Source of the DNA: Rhizoctonia solani
Taxonomy: Eukaryota > Basidiomycota > Agaricomycetes > Cantharellales > Ceratobasidiaceae
Assembly (NCBI RefSeq): GCF_016906535.1
Contig: NC_057373.1
Coordinates: 1 to 64,000, forward strand
Direction of reading: 5' to 3'
Length of the DNA stretch: 64,000 nt
A model generated the notes under the pieces. It was given only the letters and a program-made list of their open reading frames with translations, searched no databases and was not told the origin of the DNA. Numbering within the stretch: the first letter of the stretch is position 1; each line of letters begins with the position of its first letter. Positions 21,620 to 32,875 of this stretch are shown here, piece after piece. Made by a program: the position numbers and the translations under genes.

Positions 21620-23899
21620 CTACCAATTGTCGAAATTCCCAAACCCAGTCTTCCTCTTCTTCTTGCCCTCGTCGCCACCGCCTTTCGCCACACTAACTGG
21701 TGCCTCAAGCTTCAAATATTTTCCGACCCCTCCCTGTCCTACACCCCCCTTTTGCTCCTCGCCGACCTTTTGGCCGAACCAAGTCATACTTTCCTCCAAC
21801 GTTTCGGCCCGTCGTTTTTTGTTGGCGTCTCCAGACTGGGATTGATGCTCGAGTTTGCGGGCGAGGCGGGCTTTGTACTCTTCGAATGGGTCTTGGTATC
21901 TGGCGGGTCGTTAGATCAGTCCAAGAGCAATGGAGCGGGGGGACGTACATGATGACTTCTGTAATTCGGATATCTGATGCTGGCTTTTCCGTCCCGGGAG
22001 CACGTGGGACGGACTCCATGGCATCCAAGACGTCTTCCCCTCCTACAAGTTTCCCAAACACTATCGGCGCCAGTCAGCGCCATTTCCAGTATTTGGCGTG
22101 TGCACCTTACCAGTATGCTTCCCATCCAGATGCGGCGTGGGTTTGAAGGTGATGAAAAACTGAGACCTACACAAACCCGTTGGCTCTCGTGGCTCAAGTC
22201 AAGGAGGCCAAGACTCACCCGTTGGAGTTGAGCCCCTTGTTAGCCATACTCAAGACCCCCCTCGAGTCGTGCTTTTCAGCCTTGGGCATGTCGAATTCGT
22301 CTCGAAAGGGCGTGCCCCAATAGGATTGACCGCCTGTTCCTGTGCCCGTTGGATCACCGCCTTGGATCTGGGCCGAGCAAGCTCAGTTTAGATTGTGCGT
22401 GAGGGGAACAAAGACTGACCATGAATCCAGGAATGAGCCGGTGAAACGGACAGTTGTCGTATTTGCCTGATTTAGCGAGCATGATAAAGTTGTAACACGT
22501 TTTGGGGGCCTGTATCCCATCCATCAGTCGATGTCCGTATAAAGAAACAAGCATACACGCCTTTTCGCAGAATAGCTCCAAATTCAAGGATCCTCCTAGG
22601 TTCGTGACCATTCGCACATACGCTCGTCGAGACGCGAGGTTCTTTTTTTGGGCTTTTTGAGAACGTTCTTTGGAAATGTCATCGAACATGAGTTCTTCCT
22701 GGTGGAGGGCGCGTTAGTCTGAGTGGTATGAAAGTGGCCTTACGCACCTCATCAAACATGGCAGCGTCGCTCCTGGTCATTGGGTCCAGTGATGTACTCG
22801 TGAGCGAAGCTCCGGTGTATCCAGAAGCAAAGGGAGACACATTGTCTGTTCGTTCTGTTAGTCGGTGAACGGAATGGGTAGAGACGGGACGCACAAGCCC
22901 GTTCCTTGGCTTTTAGGTTAAGGACCGCCGGAACCTGAGGTTTCTCCTTTAGATCTTTTGCCTGTGCCAAGATGGTCAGTCTTGTTCGCGTTCCGCTGGG
23001 GTGATCAACTCACTGGTTTTGTTGATACCTCTGACTTGGAGGATTTAGCTGCATCAGGCTTGGCAGTTCCCTTGTCTTTCGCATCCTCGGTGGTTGTGGG
23101 GGTATTTATGACCGGGGCAGCAATACTGAGGGTTGTAATCCGGTGGGGATCCTGGAGCGTAATGACGTCTTCTCTGGTTGAACATCATCTCAATATCTCG
23201 TTCAAGTTCCCCTCGCACATTGCTCACTTTTTGAACGCCACATCAGCGACCAAATCTCGCCCACCAGCAAACTTGGATACGGAATCTGCAAGAAATACGT
23301 TTCCGGTGGTGGAAATGGCGACGATATGCGAGTGCTCCGATAAGGGCTTCATAGTAATAGGATCAATGAGTGCGCCAGACGAGTTTTTGCCATAGTGGAG
23401 TTTAATCAGGTCGGATGGTTTGAGCGGTTCGTTTGTATGTGGGTGGGTGTTATTGTGTTCTCTGTGGAGTATGTTAGCAGGGTGCAAAAGGAAGGACAAT
23501 AGGATGTACTTGAGCCATGGGATGATATTTGTTAGCTCGAATACGGTGCCTGTTCCGTCTGCATTGCGTGCGCATACGGGGAATTCGAATGGTTGGAAGG
23601 AGAGAGCACAACAGTCGAACGGGGTTCGTGAGCCTGGGTGGGGGCCTTCTTGTTTTCTAGACGGTATATAAGCAGTGCATTAACCAGGCTATAAGCTAAA
23701 GGCCTACGCTCTGAAGCCTCTTGAGGAAGCTGAATGGAGACCAGCCGAGTGCTCGGTGTGTGTTATGTATAGCCTTTCAATGAGAGATTAATTATCCAGT
23801 CTGGCTATTTTATGAGCCACGCACTTGTCATTTGAACCGTGGCCCCTGCATTCTCAACTGGTCAGTCCCAGCTTCAAAAGCGCAACTCCACACTTACAT
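21620..23899 (-). CDS. PPIL2: U-box cyclophilin, PPIL2/Cyp8 type (peptidyl-prolyl isomerase and ubiquitin ligase)
   Basis: The N-terminal part reads [11 protein letters not shown], then [16 protein letters not shown] and [11 protein letters not shown], then a U-box segment ([29 protein letters not shown]). After a linker comes the cyclophilin fold with [11 protein letters not shown] (catalytic Arg in FHR), [21 protein letters not shown] and HLDGKHTVFG. His replaces the CypA Trp, as usual in PPIL2. A Lys-rich tail ends FGNFDNW at 21620. Members associate with the spliceosome. The first coding exon seems very short: a GTAAGT donor at 23897 leaves only AT, which joins G after AAAG near 23777 to make the start codon. 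That start is inference. Confidence 0.85.
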
Positions 23900-24008
23900 G
23901 GTCGCGTATTGTAAACAGTCGTGTGGTTATCGCCCGGCGCCTCGTGTTCCCCGGAACGATCAGCCGGCGGCCAGGATGCGTCCGAACCATTCCGCACCAT
24001 CACTGACC

Positions 24009-24569
24009 ATGTCGTTTGCTCGTTCGCTCGCTGTTGCCCGTGTTGCTCGTCGCAGCTACTCGACCGCTGCTGAAGGAGGAGACTACTTTGCTCAGAAGGC
24101 GGCTCTCAAGGCCCATGCTGCCGGTACGTTCCCATGACGAACCCTGACGATCTCACTGGCTCATCTCCTTTCCCAGAGACCACCGAGCTCTGGCGCAAGA
24201 TCAGGTACGTCTTATTCAGTTGTGTATGCGGTTGGACAAAGCGATTGAACTCCAGCAACTAGTCTCTATGTCTGTGCTCCTATCAGTGCGTGTATCTTGC
24301 TGGTTCACCAGGTGCGATTTAACCCTGTCTCTAGTCCTAGTCGGAGCCGTCTATGTCAAGCGCGCTGAAGACGCCCACCACGCCCACCTCCACGAGCACG
24401 GTCGCACAGAGGTCCCCGCATACCAGTACCTCAACATCAGGAACAGGCCCTTCCCCTGGGGCATGAACAGCTTGTTCTGGAATCCCGAGGTTAGTGATTC
24501 GTGTTCCACCTCTTCAATCATTTAATATTGGGTTGGTAGACCCAGAGGGACATGGAAAAGTCCGAGTAG
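24009..24569 (+). CDS. COX13: Cytochrome c oxidase subunit VIa (Cox13)
   Basis: MSFARSLAVARVARRSYST is a typical mitochondrial presequence (Arg/Ser/Ala-rich, no acids). Next come KAHAA, ETTELWRKIS, a short hydrophobic transmembrane part ending VGAVYVKRAEDAHHAHL, then the family signature EHGRTEVPAYQYLNIRNRPFPWG and NSLFWNP. The last exon gives TQRDMEKSE before the stop at 24567. It is a nuclear-encoded inner-membrane subunit of complex IV. The middle introns around 24205-24345 are closely spaced around a tiny exon, and I did not fix their exact borders. The gene is divergent from PPIL2, so the two share a promoter region of about 110 bp. Confidence 0.88.
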
Positions 24570-24892
24570 ATAGCTCATTGTAACTCTTCCATCGAAAATA
24601 ATGCATCTGTGTTGTTCATCTCCCACGTATTCCTCTACTCGCGTTGTACCCGTCCCTTTTCGGACCGGTCACCCAATTAATCACATAAATTTATCGCCAA
24701 TTAAAGCTATTTGCAATAGCTTGTTATTTTGGTTATCTCCCCACCACCATTTCAAGGCAACTAAATGCATCGAAGCCAGAAATGTTATCTTGAACTCTGT
24801 TGAATCAAGCTTCGAATTCTTACACACAATTACCTACGGGGTCTCCAACTCGGGTCCTAATCATCTCTCCGGGCTCCACCTCGACCACCACC

Positions 24893-27017
24893 ATGCCTGT
24901 CCTTTCCGCCCTCAAGTCAATTATCCTGGGCGCATCTCCAGAGACACGAGCAGAGCGTAAACTGCTGACGAAAATAGATACATTTGTTCTCTCGTTCTTG
25001 TGTCTTGTTTATTGGAGTAACTATCTAAACCGGAGCAATTTGCAGTTTGCCTATGTGTCGGGGTACGTCATGGTCTCCACTATCATTCTATTAAATCATC
25101 AGCCTGTTAACTATCCCAATGCCATAGTATGAAAGAGTCAATCGGACTCGAGGGGAATGACTATACACTTGCAACTACCGTATTTTATGTCGGGTCCGTT
25201 CGTTTTATTCTTCTCTCCTCGTCAACTGACCGGCTGGGACTTTAGGTATACAGTTGGCCAAATTCCGCACAGCTTCGCAATACAATATTTGCCCGCTCGG
25301 TATGCTCTTTTTTTATCATTTGAACTCGACTGACAAATGTCCAGAATATGGTTTCCGCTCATGGGAGCGTATGTCCTTGTCCATTTTGTCAGATACCAAG
25401 ACTCATAAAAAGAGACCAGGACCTGGGGAATGCTCAGCTGCGTATTATCAACTATCAAAACCCCCGGTCAACTCTATGCAATCCGCTTTATTCAAGCGCT
25501 GGCGGAGAGCAGTACCGTGCGTGCCTAGCAGCTTTCCGTGTGAATCATGTCTCACCCTGTTTCTACAGTTCTCTGGTGCACATTGGCTCCTTGGGTCATG
25601 GTACAAGGACTCGGAACTTGGAAAACGTACGTACTCTTATCTATCAAGCATCCTTCTTATCATCTACCCATTCCCGTATGTCCAACAGGCTCGGCTCTCT
25701 TTGCATGTTTTGCACAAATTGGATCCCTCTTTTCTGGTTTTATGCAAGGCGCAATATATACGAGTCTACATAAAAAGCTAGGAAAGGAAGGATGGCAATG
25801 GACTTTTATTATTGGTCAGCCCCCCTTCACACCTCACCTTGGCCCACTCATTCGCATTCCACGACAGACGGCCTAATCGCTCTACTCATCGCACTCTATG
25901 GCCTCATCATATTCCCCAACACCCCCCAAACGACGTCAGCATTCTACCTCTCGCCGGAAGAGAAACAGCTTGCTCGTACCAGGCTCACTCCTAGACCCCG
26001 AGCGAAATTCACAAAACGAGAAGTAAAAAAGATATTTGCCGGATGGAGATATTGGATGTTTTCGGCCTTGTTTGTGGTTACCAGCCAGCTCGAAGCGTAC
26101 GTCTCTGTCTCTTTCTTTTAGTGTTCTAGGCAGAGATAACAGAGCGAGGAACAGGTACGGAACAAATGGGATAGTTTCCATCTGGCTCACGACGGATCAT
26201 ATCGCCGGACCACCTAAAAATTCGTACTACGCGCTAGGATTGATCGCGGTTGCTATTGCCACGACGATTCTTGCTGGTTTAGCCACTGATCGGTGGGGGC
26301 ATAGGTGGAGAGTTAACCTGTTCATGGGTGTAATATTGTTGATATCGGCGATTATGCTTTTGGTGTGGGATATCCCGTTGGGTGCAAGTGAGTCTAATTT
26401 CTTGGCTATGGGTTTAGAAAGCGATAGCTGATTGATGGGTAGAATATTTTGCGTTTTGTGAGTATTTTTGACTGGGGAGGTTGATTAAAATTAACCGTCT
26501 AGAAGATTTAGGAGGTTGCGGGTATGCTGGACAGGGTACAAACTTTGCGTGGTACGTTCCTCTTATTCACGATCATGCATGTGCCGACTTCGTTGCTGCA
26601 GGGCAAATGAAACTTCGCGGTCTGATCTCGAACGGTCTTGTGAGTTTTGATTTGATTCTTTATTGTTTGATAATTTCTTTTCGCTGATACCTCGACCAGT
26701 TATACTATATTCGATGAACTTGTGGAGGTAAATACGTTTCCTCACTTTGCACCAACTCACCTTGACTCTTCAAAAGTAACGCAGTAACAGCGTGGTGGAT
26801 TCTCATATTTTGGCCCGTCTCCAGTGCTCCGCGGTACAGACGTGGGATGATTTCAACTATTCCGATCAGCATTGTTTCCATGTTATTGGGCTGGGGTACA
26901 CACGTTTTAGACGAGAGAACTAGGAGGAAATTTGAGAAGAGTGGTGCCGATTCTGAGGAAGTCAGCACAGGAGATAGATCAGGGAGGGACAAAGATGAAA
27001 GAGAGGACAGGAAATAG
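24893..27017 (+). CDS. MFS transporter of the anion:cation symporter (Dal5/Fen2/Liz1) group, pantothenate-permease-like
   Basis: Starts MPVLSALKSIILG. Recognisable blocks in order: KIDTFVLSFLCLVYWSNYLNRSN (start of helix 1), the loop with MKESIGLEGNDY, YTVGQIPHSF, IQALAESSTFVG-like residues, LGSWYKDSELGKR (the conserved loop 4-5 of this group), FAQIGSLFSGFMQ, WQWTFII-DGLIALLIALYG, a cytoplasmic loop rich in Arg/Pro, GIVSIWLTT, and C-terminal helices ending LLGWGTHVLDER. About nine introns. The tail is charged (Asp/Arg/Lys/Glu). Pantothenate is the substrate of the best-known relatives (Fen2, Liz1). Substrate here is inferred only from resemblance. Confidence 0.83.
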
Positions 27018-27307
27018 AGGAAGAATGATAGGGCGAATTAGGAGAACAGGGAGATACAGGCAATGGTGGCGTAGCGTGCTTTATGTCTTACCAATCAGTG
27101 CGCATATAGCCGTGCACTGATCGAAGCCTCAGTAGTTTCAAGTGGGTAATGGGGTCTTGTGACTCCAGGGCTCCTTGATGGATTGTTACTGCTCGAGTCT
27201 GCCCCCTGGCGAGTTGCCCCCTGTAACAACCAGGTGCTTAAATAATCATATTATATCTATAACTTGGTCTATCACAATTGCCAACTTTATCTTCCTCTAA
27301 GCTCCGA

Positions 27308-28920
27308 TTACTCCAGCCAGTCCTCGAGAATCTTGGCGTTGACCTATCCAACAACGTGACAAGTGAGGGGTTATTTGAGACTGAGACTGACGAGACTTAC
27401 GACTGTTGAGTTTATCTGAGACAGACTTGTCACGCCAATCAACTTCATCTCGGTGCTTAGTTCCGTGGAAAGAATACTAATCAATTTGTCGACTCCGGCT
27501 TCGCCCCAGATGTTCGCAAACATCGGCCTACACACGGAGATCAGTCAATAAGCACATGCGATTGACACATATAACTTACGACCGGCCTAGTCCAACAGCT
27601 CTCGCCCCAAGCGCCAATAGCTTGATCACATCGCTACCGTGTCTCACGCCCCCATCCGCATATATCTCCATCTTTCCATCGTCCAGGACTTGGGGTGCAT
27701 TTTTCCTAAGATCGAGCAGGATCTCAGCCGCGGTTTGTTGTCCGTCAATGAGGCGGCCGCCGTGATTTGAGATGTAACATGCCGGGAAGCCGAGCGAGTG
27801 CAAAAGCGCGGCGTCTTGCCAGTTACTGATCCCCTTGGGAATGATTGTAACCGAGGTTTGATTCTGGAGGGCCGAGAGAGTAGTCAACTGTGACCATGGA
27901 TGTCAGCGCAGGTAGGTATATGCAGGCGTGTGATGCTCACATCAAAGTTTTGCATATGGGTATTGCTGCTGTCGGGCGCGTCCTCCCTACGGGCTCTTGT
28001 CCTGATTCCGTCTTCAGTCGGGTTGTCAACGGTCAAAAATATGGCTTTGAATCCGGCTGCTTCAATCTCTTTGAGGTCGTTTTGCAAACGTGTTGTATTA
28101 GACCATGGGTAGAGCTGAATTCGGATTAGTCGTGGTTTGGGAAGAAATGTGAGGACCTCACCTGGCGGAAGAGTGTCTGATTATTTACTGCCGCCGCGCC
28201 TATCTCGGTAGTGGTCTTGTTTGAGGCGATGCTGGACTGAAACGGACGTCACTGGAATGAGCGGTGCCTATCGAATCGGAGCTAACAATGACGTACCGTA
28301 TACAAAATCCCCGCCTTCGCCGCAGCGCGGACGAAATTCAGCTCACCATTTATCGGGTCTGAAAGTCCGGCCCATCCAGCAGAAGTAATAAAAAATGGTT
28401 GGCTAATTTTATGCCCAAGCATTGTAGTTCTGGAGTCGTCGTGAGGCGCCTCATCTCACCGCTTGAGTAGTGATGAGTCACTCACTCGGTGCTGATATTT
28501 GCAACATTCCGGAACGCGCGCGCTTTGAGCTTGATATTCTTCCAGACGTCTAGGTTAGCATGATAGGCTAGTAGTGTGCGTCAGTGTCATCTCGAATGAT
28601 CTAGGAATTTGGTGGGGAAACGTACTCGTTTCGTCCAGCGCCCCTGTGCGATAGTAGGCTTTTGATACGCATACATTTGGATGAGAATCATTCGGAGCGT
28701 TAATGCATCCATACTCACCGTATCCCGATTTGCTCATAGTGTTTTTAGCCGCCAGTTGCATGTCATGGAGGTTGAAAATATCTTCGAGGGGCGGCGCTTG
28801 ACCGGGCACCCACGAGGTCGTGTTAAGGCCTGTATCGGGGAGACCCTCAGTGTCAATGACAGCCCCAAAAGACAAGGACGCGAGCAGCACAAGCATAGCA
28901 GTAGACCTGAGAGAGTACAT
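27308..28920 (-). CDS. Secreted-type FMN-dependent 2-hydroxyacid dehydrogenase/oxidase (paralog A)
   Basis: An N-terminal hydrophobic stretch (MYSLRSTAMLVLLASLSFGA) looks like a signal peptide. There is no cytochrome b5 domain, unlike yeast Cyb2. The (beta/alpha)8 FMN enzyme core is complete: AYYRTGALDE (active-site Tyr of the YY pair), a FFITSAG block, QLYPWSN (Tyr), LTVDNP (Asp), IIPKGISNWQDA (Lys), YISNHGGRLIDGQQ (catalytic His and Arg), YADGGVRHG and GARAVGLGR. It ends KILEDWLE at 27310. About nine exons, roughly 390 residues. The family oxidises L-lactate, glycolate or related acids. An intron boundary (GGATACG|GTGAGT) restores the AYY motif. A close paralog lies 2.3 kb away in the same orientation. 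Confidence 0.85.
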
Positions 28921-31255
28921 GGCTAGTAGATTTACGGGTGAGAAGACAACGAATGAGGGGAGAATGAACGCGAGTTCTGATTTTTTGGTGCTCTTGCAAT
29001 GCATTTATATACTCAGATAACTCGGCTATATCGCGTTTGTAAGTTCTGTTGCATATACGCACTGGGGTCGCAGCACACCATATCAGCTTTGGTGGAGGTA
29101 GCCGACTATCATGCCGTGCGGGATGCGGGGGAAGTAATTTCAAGCTATGCCGTAGAATTCGAATAGCATTATGAACGACCGGGTTTAGAAACTTCCACCA
29201 GTATAAGCCCATGAACGAATCTTGTCCATTGATTACAGAGCCTCCTACTGCGGCCGAAAATATCATTTAGCGGAACCGAGGATCTGTCGGCTACCTATAA
29301 GAAATTTAAAGTGTATATTTAAAAGTGCGCCAAGCAGAGCCCAAGCTTGAGGAAGAAGAGAAGTATGATGCCCGCAGTCCTCAAATTAGACATTGATGAG
29401 CAAGCGACATGATAACATATGACACATGGTTTTGATAGAGTTCTAAAACTACTAGCTCGGTTTTGGCCTATCATGACGTCTTGGACCTCTCTGTTACCGG
29501 GATACTGTTTATACATGCAATTAACCTTTTTCAGTAATCAAAGGCAGGGATAAAATACATTGCCGTTCTTATTTAAACAAAGTTGACAATGAGCGGAACA
29601 GATGTCGAGTTCAATATTTAGTTTTTGGAGGCCAGTTTGACAATCAGAGCTCAGTGGATTTACATATCTCATTGACCGGCTCAGAAGTTGGTTATAGACG
29701 ATAGGAAACCAGACGATCCTATGGGACAATTATTTTGCCTGTCGTGCAGGTGAATAGCGGAAGCCGTCCGTACCACCAGTATTCCCTTTGGTCCTGATTT
29801 ATGTGATAGTACTAGTGCACTTCTTTACTTTTACTGGAGTGGTGTATAACCAGCGATCCGGGCACTGTATCATAGCGGCAATCGGTAAATGCAAAATCAA
29901 CTGATTGCATGTGCCACATATGCATTAGCATTGGAGTTTCTGAAGTTAGCCTGAATGAGCATGATGCCTCTGGTCGGTTGGTATGGTCAGATCGAGTTAA
30001 AGGAGCTGATTTAGAGTATTTCATACTCATGGTTAAATAGGTAAGGAAAACGTGAAGGTGGGCTACTGAGGAACGAGAACAAGGAACAAGGTGCTTTATT
30101 TCATATCGTATATACTCAGCTGACGACCCACCTACGACACGACTCCCCTGCGTACCTCGAGGTACGCGCGAGTTTTGTTCTCATACGTTCTCGTTTAGCT
30201 AATTGTTATACCTGATATGGACTATTCCTGTTAATCCATATATCATAATGCATGTATGGTGTCCTTGAAGCTCCCGGTCGACACACCTTCAAAAGTTCTT
30301 TGTTTTCTTACTCATATGATCGCAAGCCAGGTACGCTGCGCCTTTTTATTCATCCATAACTTCGTTGGGATATAACTCTATGTATCTTCATAGGGTGAAT
30401 ACCACACTAGTCTACGTGTGAGCCCTTGTTTGTGGGGGATCATATGTATTCCCTTATAGTTATCTTCAGCGAGCATGTGGGCATTTACCACAACATTAAC
30501 ACAATAACTTTTATATCGCTCTAAGGTGAACTTTATTGAACTAGATAACAAACGAGAGATACGTTATCTAATGACACGTTATGACTTGTTTAATGACTCA
30601 TCTAATGACTCGAGTATCTACGATGGCTCGAGATTTCCTTCTGTACGCGTGCATATATGTACTCGCGTCTCGTGTGTATATAAACCCTGGGTCGAGAGGT
30701 ATCGAGACCCAGGGCTTTAGTTAACATACTCTTTTATTCTGTACTAAGTCGATACAACTATCAATTAGTTTACTATATACTACGTCACGTTCCGCTAAGT
30801 TCTCATTGCGCAAATACTTGAGGATCAATTGTCCTCAATAAACTTCATTCTGTGTTCAATTTTATCGTAGTGTGGATTTTCGAGCTCTCAATATCACTAC
30901 TAACAGACGAGTTCACAAACACACGATTGATTCTTGGAGAAAAACAGTACGTGAAACTTTCGGGCATGAAGACTTTAAAAAGCGCCGCAGCGTTGTGTTG
31001 GACGATATCTACCCGGTTTCTCTAACTTGCAATTGATGACTTAAGGCTTGGCTCTGAAGACCTCCCTGCGCGAATTTAGAGTGCACCAGAGAATAGGTAC
31101 TCTAGTCTGACCACTCTGGCGTACCGGACCCTACTGGGATAAAGCTTGGGCAGTGTCCAAGTATGTAGCTATATCAGGACTAGTAGATTACATTTCGTGA
31201 TTACACCAGACCCTAATAGTTGTTTCCTCACTCGACTGTGCTGCCCCGAGACAAT
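28921..31255. other. Intergenic between the two dehydrogenase paralogs, with palindromes
   Basis: No gene seen in 2.3 kb. It holds a perfect 18-bp palindrome centred on CTCGAG at 30150-30167 and a hairpin with 9-bp CCCTGGGTC/GACCCAGGG arms at about 30686-30716, just after a TATATAAA box near 30677. The 30400-30900 part looks like a decayed LTR or promoter, but I could not find ends with a target duplication. Confidence 0.5.
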
Positions 31256-32875
31256 TTATTCGATCCAGCTCTCAAGAAGCTTTGAATTGATCTATCCGAG
31301 CCCATATTCAATTACACTTCACATGAAATCACGAAACTAGAACAAGGGCTCACCACGGTTGAATTTATCTGAGCAAGACTTGTCAAACCAAGCAGCTTCA
31401 TCTCAGTTCGTAATTCTGTAGTAAGAATATCAATCAGTTTATCAACACCAGCTTCTCCCCAGATATTCGCAAACATCGGCCTTAGTACAAGCATTGGTTA
31501 TTTACTTAGTTAATCAGTATTAAGTAGTAGTCTACTTACGAGCGTCCCAAGCCAACGGCCCTTGCCCCAAGAGCCAAAAGTTTGATCACGTCTGTGCCGT
31601 GTCTGACTCCTCCATCCGCATATATCTCCATCTTCCCGTCGTCCAAGACCTCGGGTGCATTCTTCCTTAAGTCAAGCAGGACTTCGACGGCGGTTTGCTG
31701 GCCATCGATGAGACGCCCACCGTGGTTTGATATGTATATCGCTGGGAAGCCAAGAGTATGTAAAAGGGCAGCGTCTTGCCAATTGCTTATTCCTTTAGGA
31801 ATAATAGGCAAAGAGGTTTGGTTTTGCAGAGCCAACAGAGCCGCGAGCTATTAACCCAGAATCAGTCACTGCACAAGTTTGTCTGGATAATGACACACGT
31901 CAAAGTCTTGCGCATGGGTATTAGTGCTATCAGGGCCATCCGCTCTGCGTGACCTGGTCCTGATACCTTCTTCGGTGGGGTTATCGACTGTTAGCAGAAT
32001 GGCTTTAAATCCAGCTTCCTCGATTTCTTTTATGTCATTTTCTAGACGAGTTACGTTTGACCATGGATATAACTGATAGAATTGGTTGGTGAGTGTAATA
32101 GGAGCATAGTAAACCAGCTACCTGGCGGAAAAGTGTTTGGTTATTTGCCGCAGCAGCACCGATCTCAGCAGTGGTCTTATTGGAAGCTATGCTAGACTGA
32201 ATTAGTTTGCATGCATATGAGTACTTGTTTCAGGTATATTTTCTTAGTTGCCGTACCGCATACAATATACCAGTCTTTGCGGCTGACCTCACAAAGTTGA
32301 GCTCGCCGTTGACGGGATCGGACAGCCCAGCTAATCCGGCAGAGGTGATGAAAAAGGGTTGTGCAAATTTATGCCCGAGGATCGTAGTTCTAGAGTTCTG
32401 TGAGAACGTCATTTCTAATACAAAGCACAATGCTCACTCAGTATTAACGGTTGCGACGTTTCGGAAAGCGCGCGACTTGAGCTTGATATTTTTCCAGATA
32501 TTCAAATTAGAGTAATAAGCTGACAATGTCGATGCTCTCAATTGATTCCGAATGATCCCAATAGTTAAGTACTAGTGACTTACTCGTCTCGTCCAATGCT
32601 CCCGTACGGAAGAATGCTTGAAACATACGCATAAGGTTAGATCTGTAATATGAATTGGGGAAGCCTTGATTACCGTAAGAAGTCTTGCTGAGAGTATTTT
32701 TGGCCGCCAACTGTATATCATGAAGATTCAAAATATCCTTCAGCGGTGGAGCTTCGCCTGTAGTCCACGAACTGGTGTCAAGGCCAGTATCCGGGAGGCC
32801 TTCAGTGTCGATGACGGCCGCGAGGCTAACTGAAGTAGCCAGGGAAAATACAGTAATAAATCTAAGCAGGTACAT
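31256..32875 (-). CDS. Secreted-type FMN-dependent 2-hydroxyacid dehydrogenase/oxidase (paralog B, Tyr to Phe active site)
   Basis: Same architecture and intron layout as the gene at 27308-28920. It has a signal peptide (MYLLRFITVFSLATSVSLAA), FFITSAGLAGLSDPVNGEL, QLYPWSN, LTVDNPTEEGIRTR, IIPKGISNWQDAALLH, YISNHGGRLIDGQQTA, YADGGVRHGTD and ALGARAVGLGR. The last short exon gives LLESWIE before a stop at 31256. The catalytic His, Arg, Asp and Lys are present. The YY pair is FF (AFFRTGALDE), so the Tyr that contacts the substrate carboxylate in glycolate oxidase and flavocytochrome b2 is missing. All exons join in frame. It is probably a tandem duplicate that has changed substrate use or rate. 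Confidence 0.85.

Noticed and set aside
30400..30910. Second solo LTR in the gap between the dehydrogenase genes
   Set aside because: It has a TATA box and LTR-like AT-rich ends, but no TG...CA pair with matching target duplications could be found.
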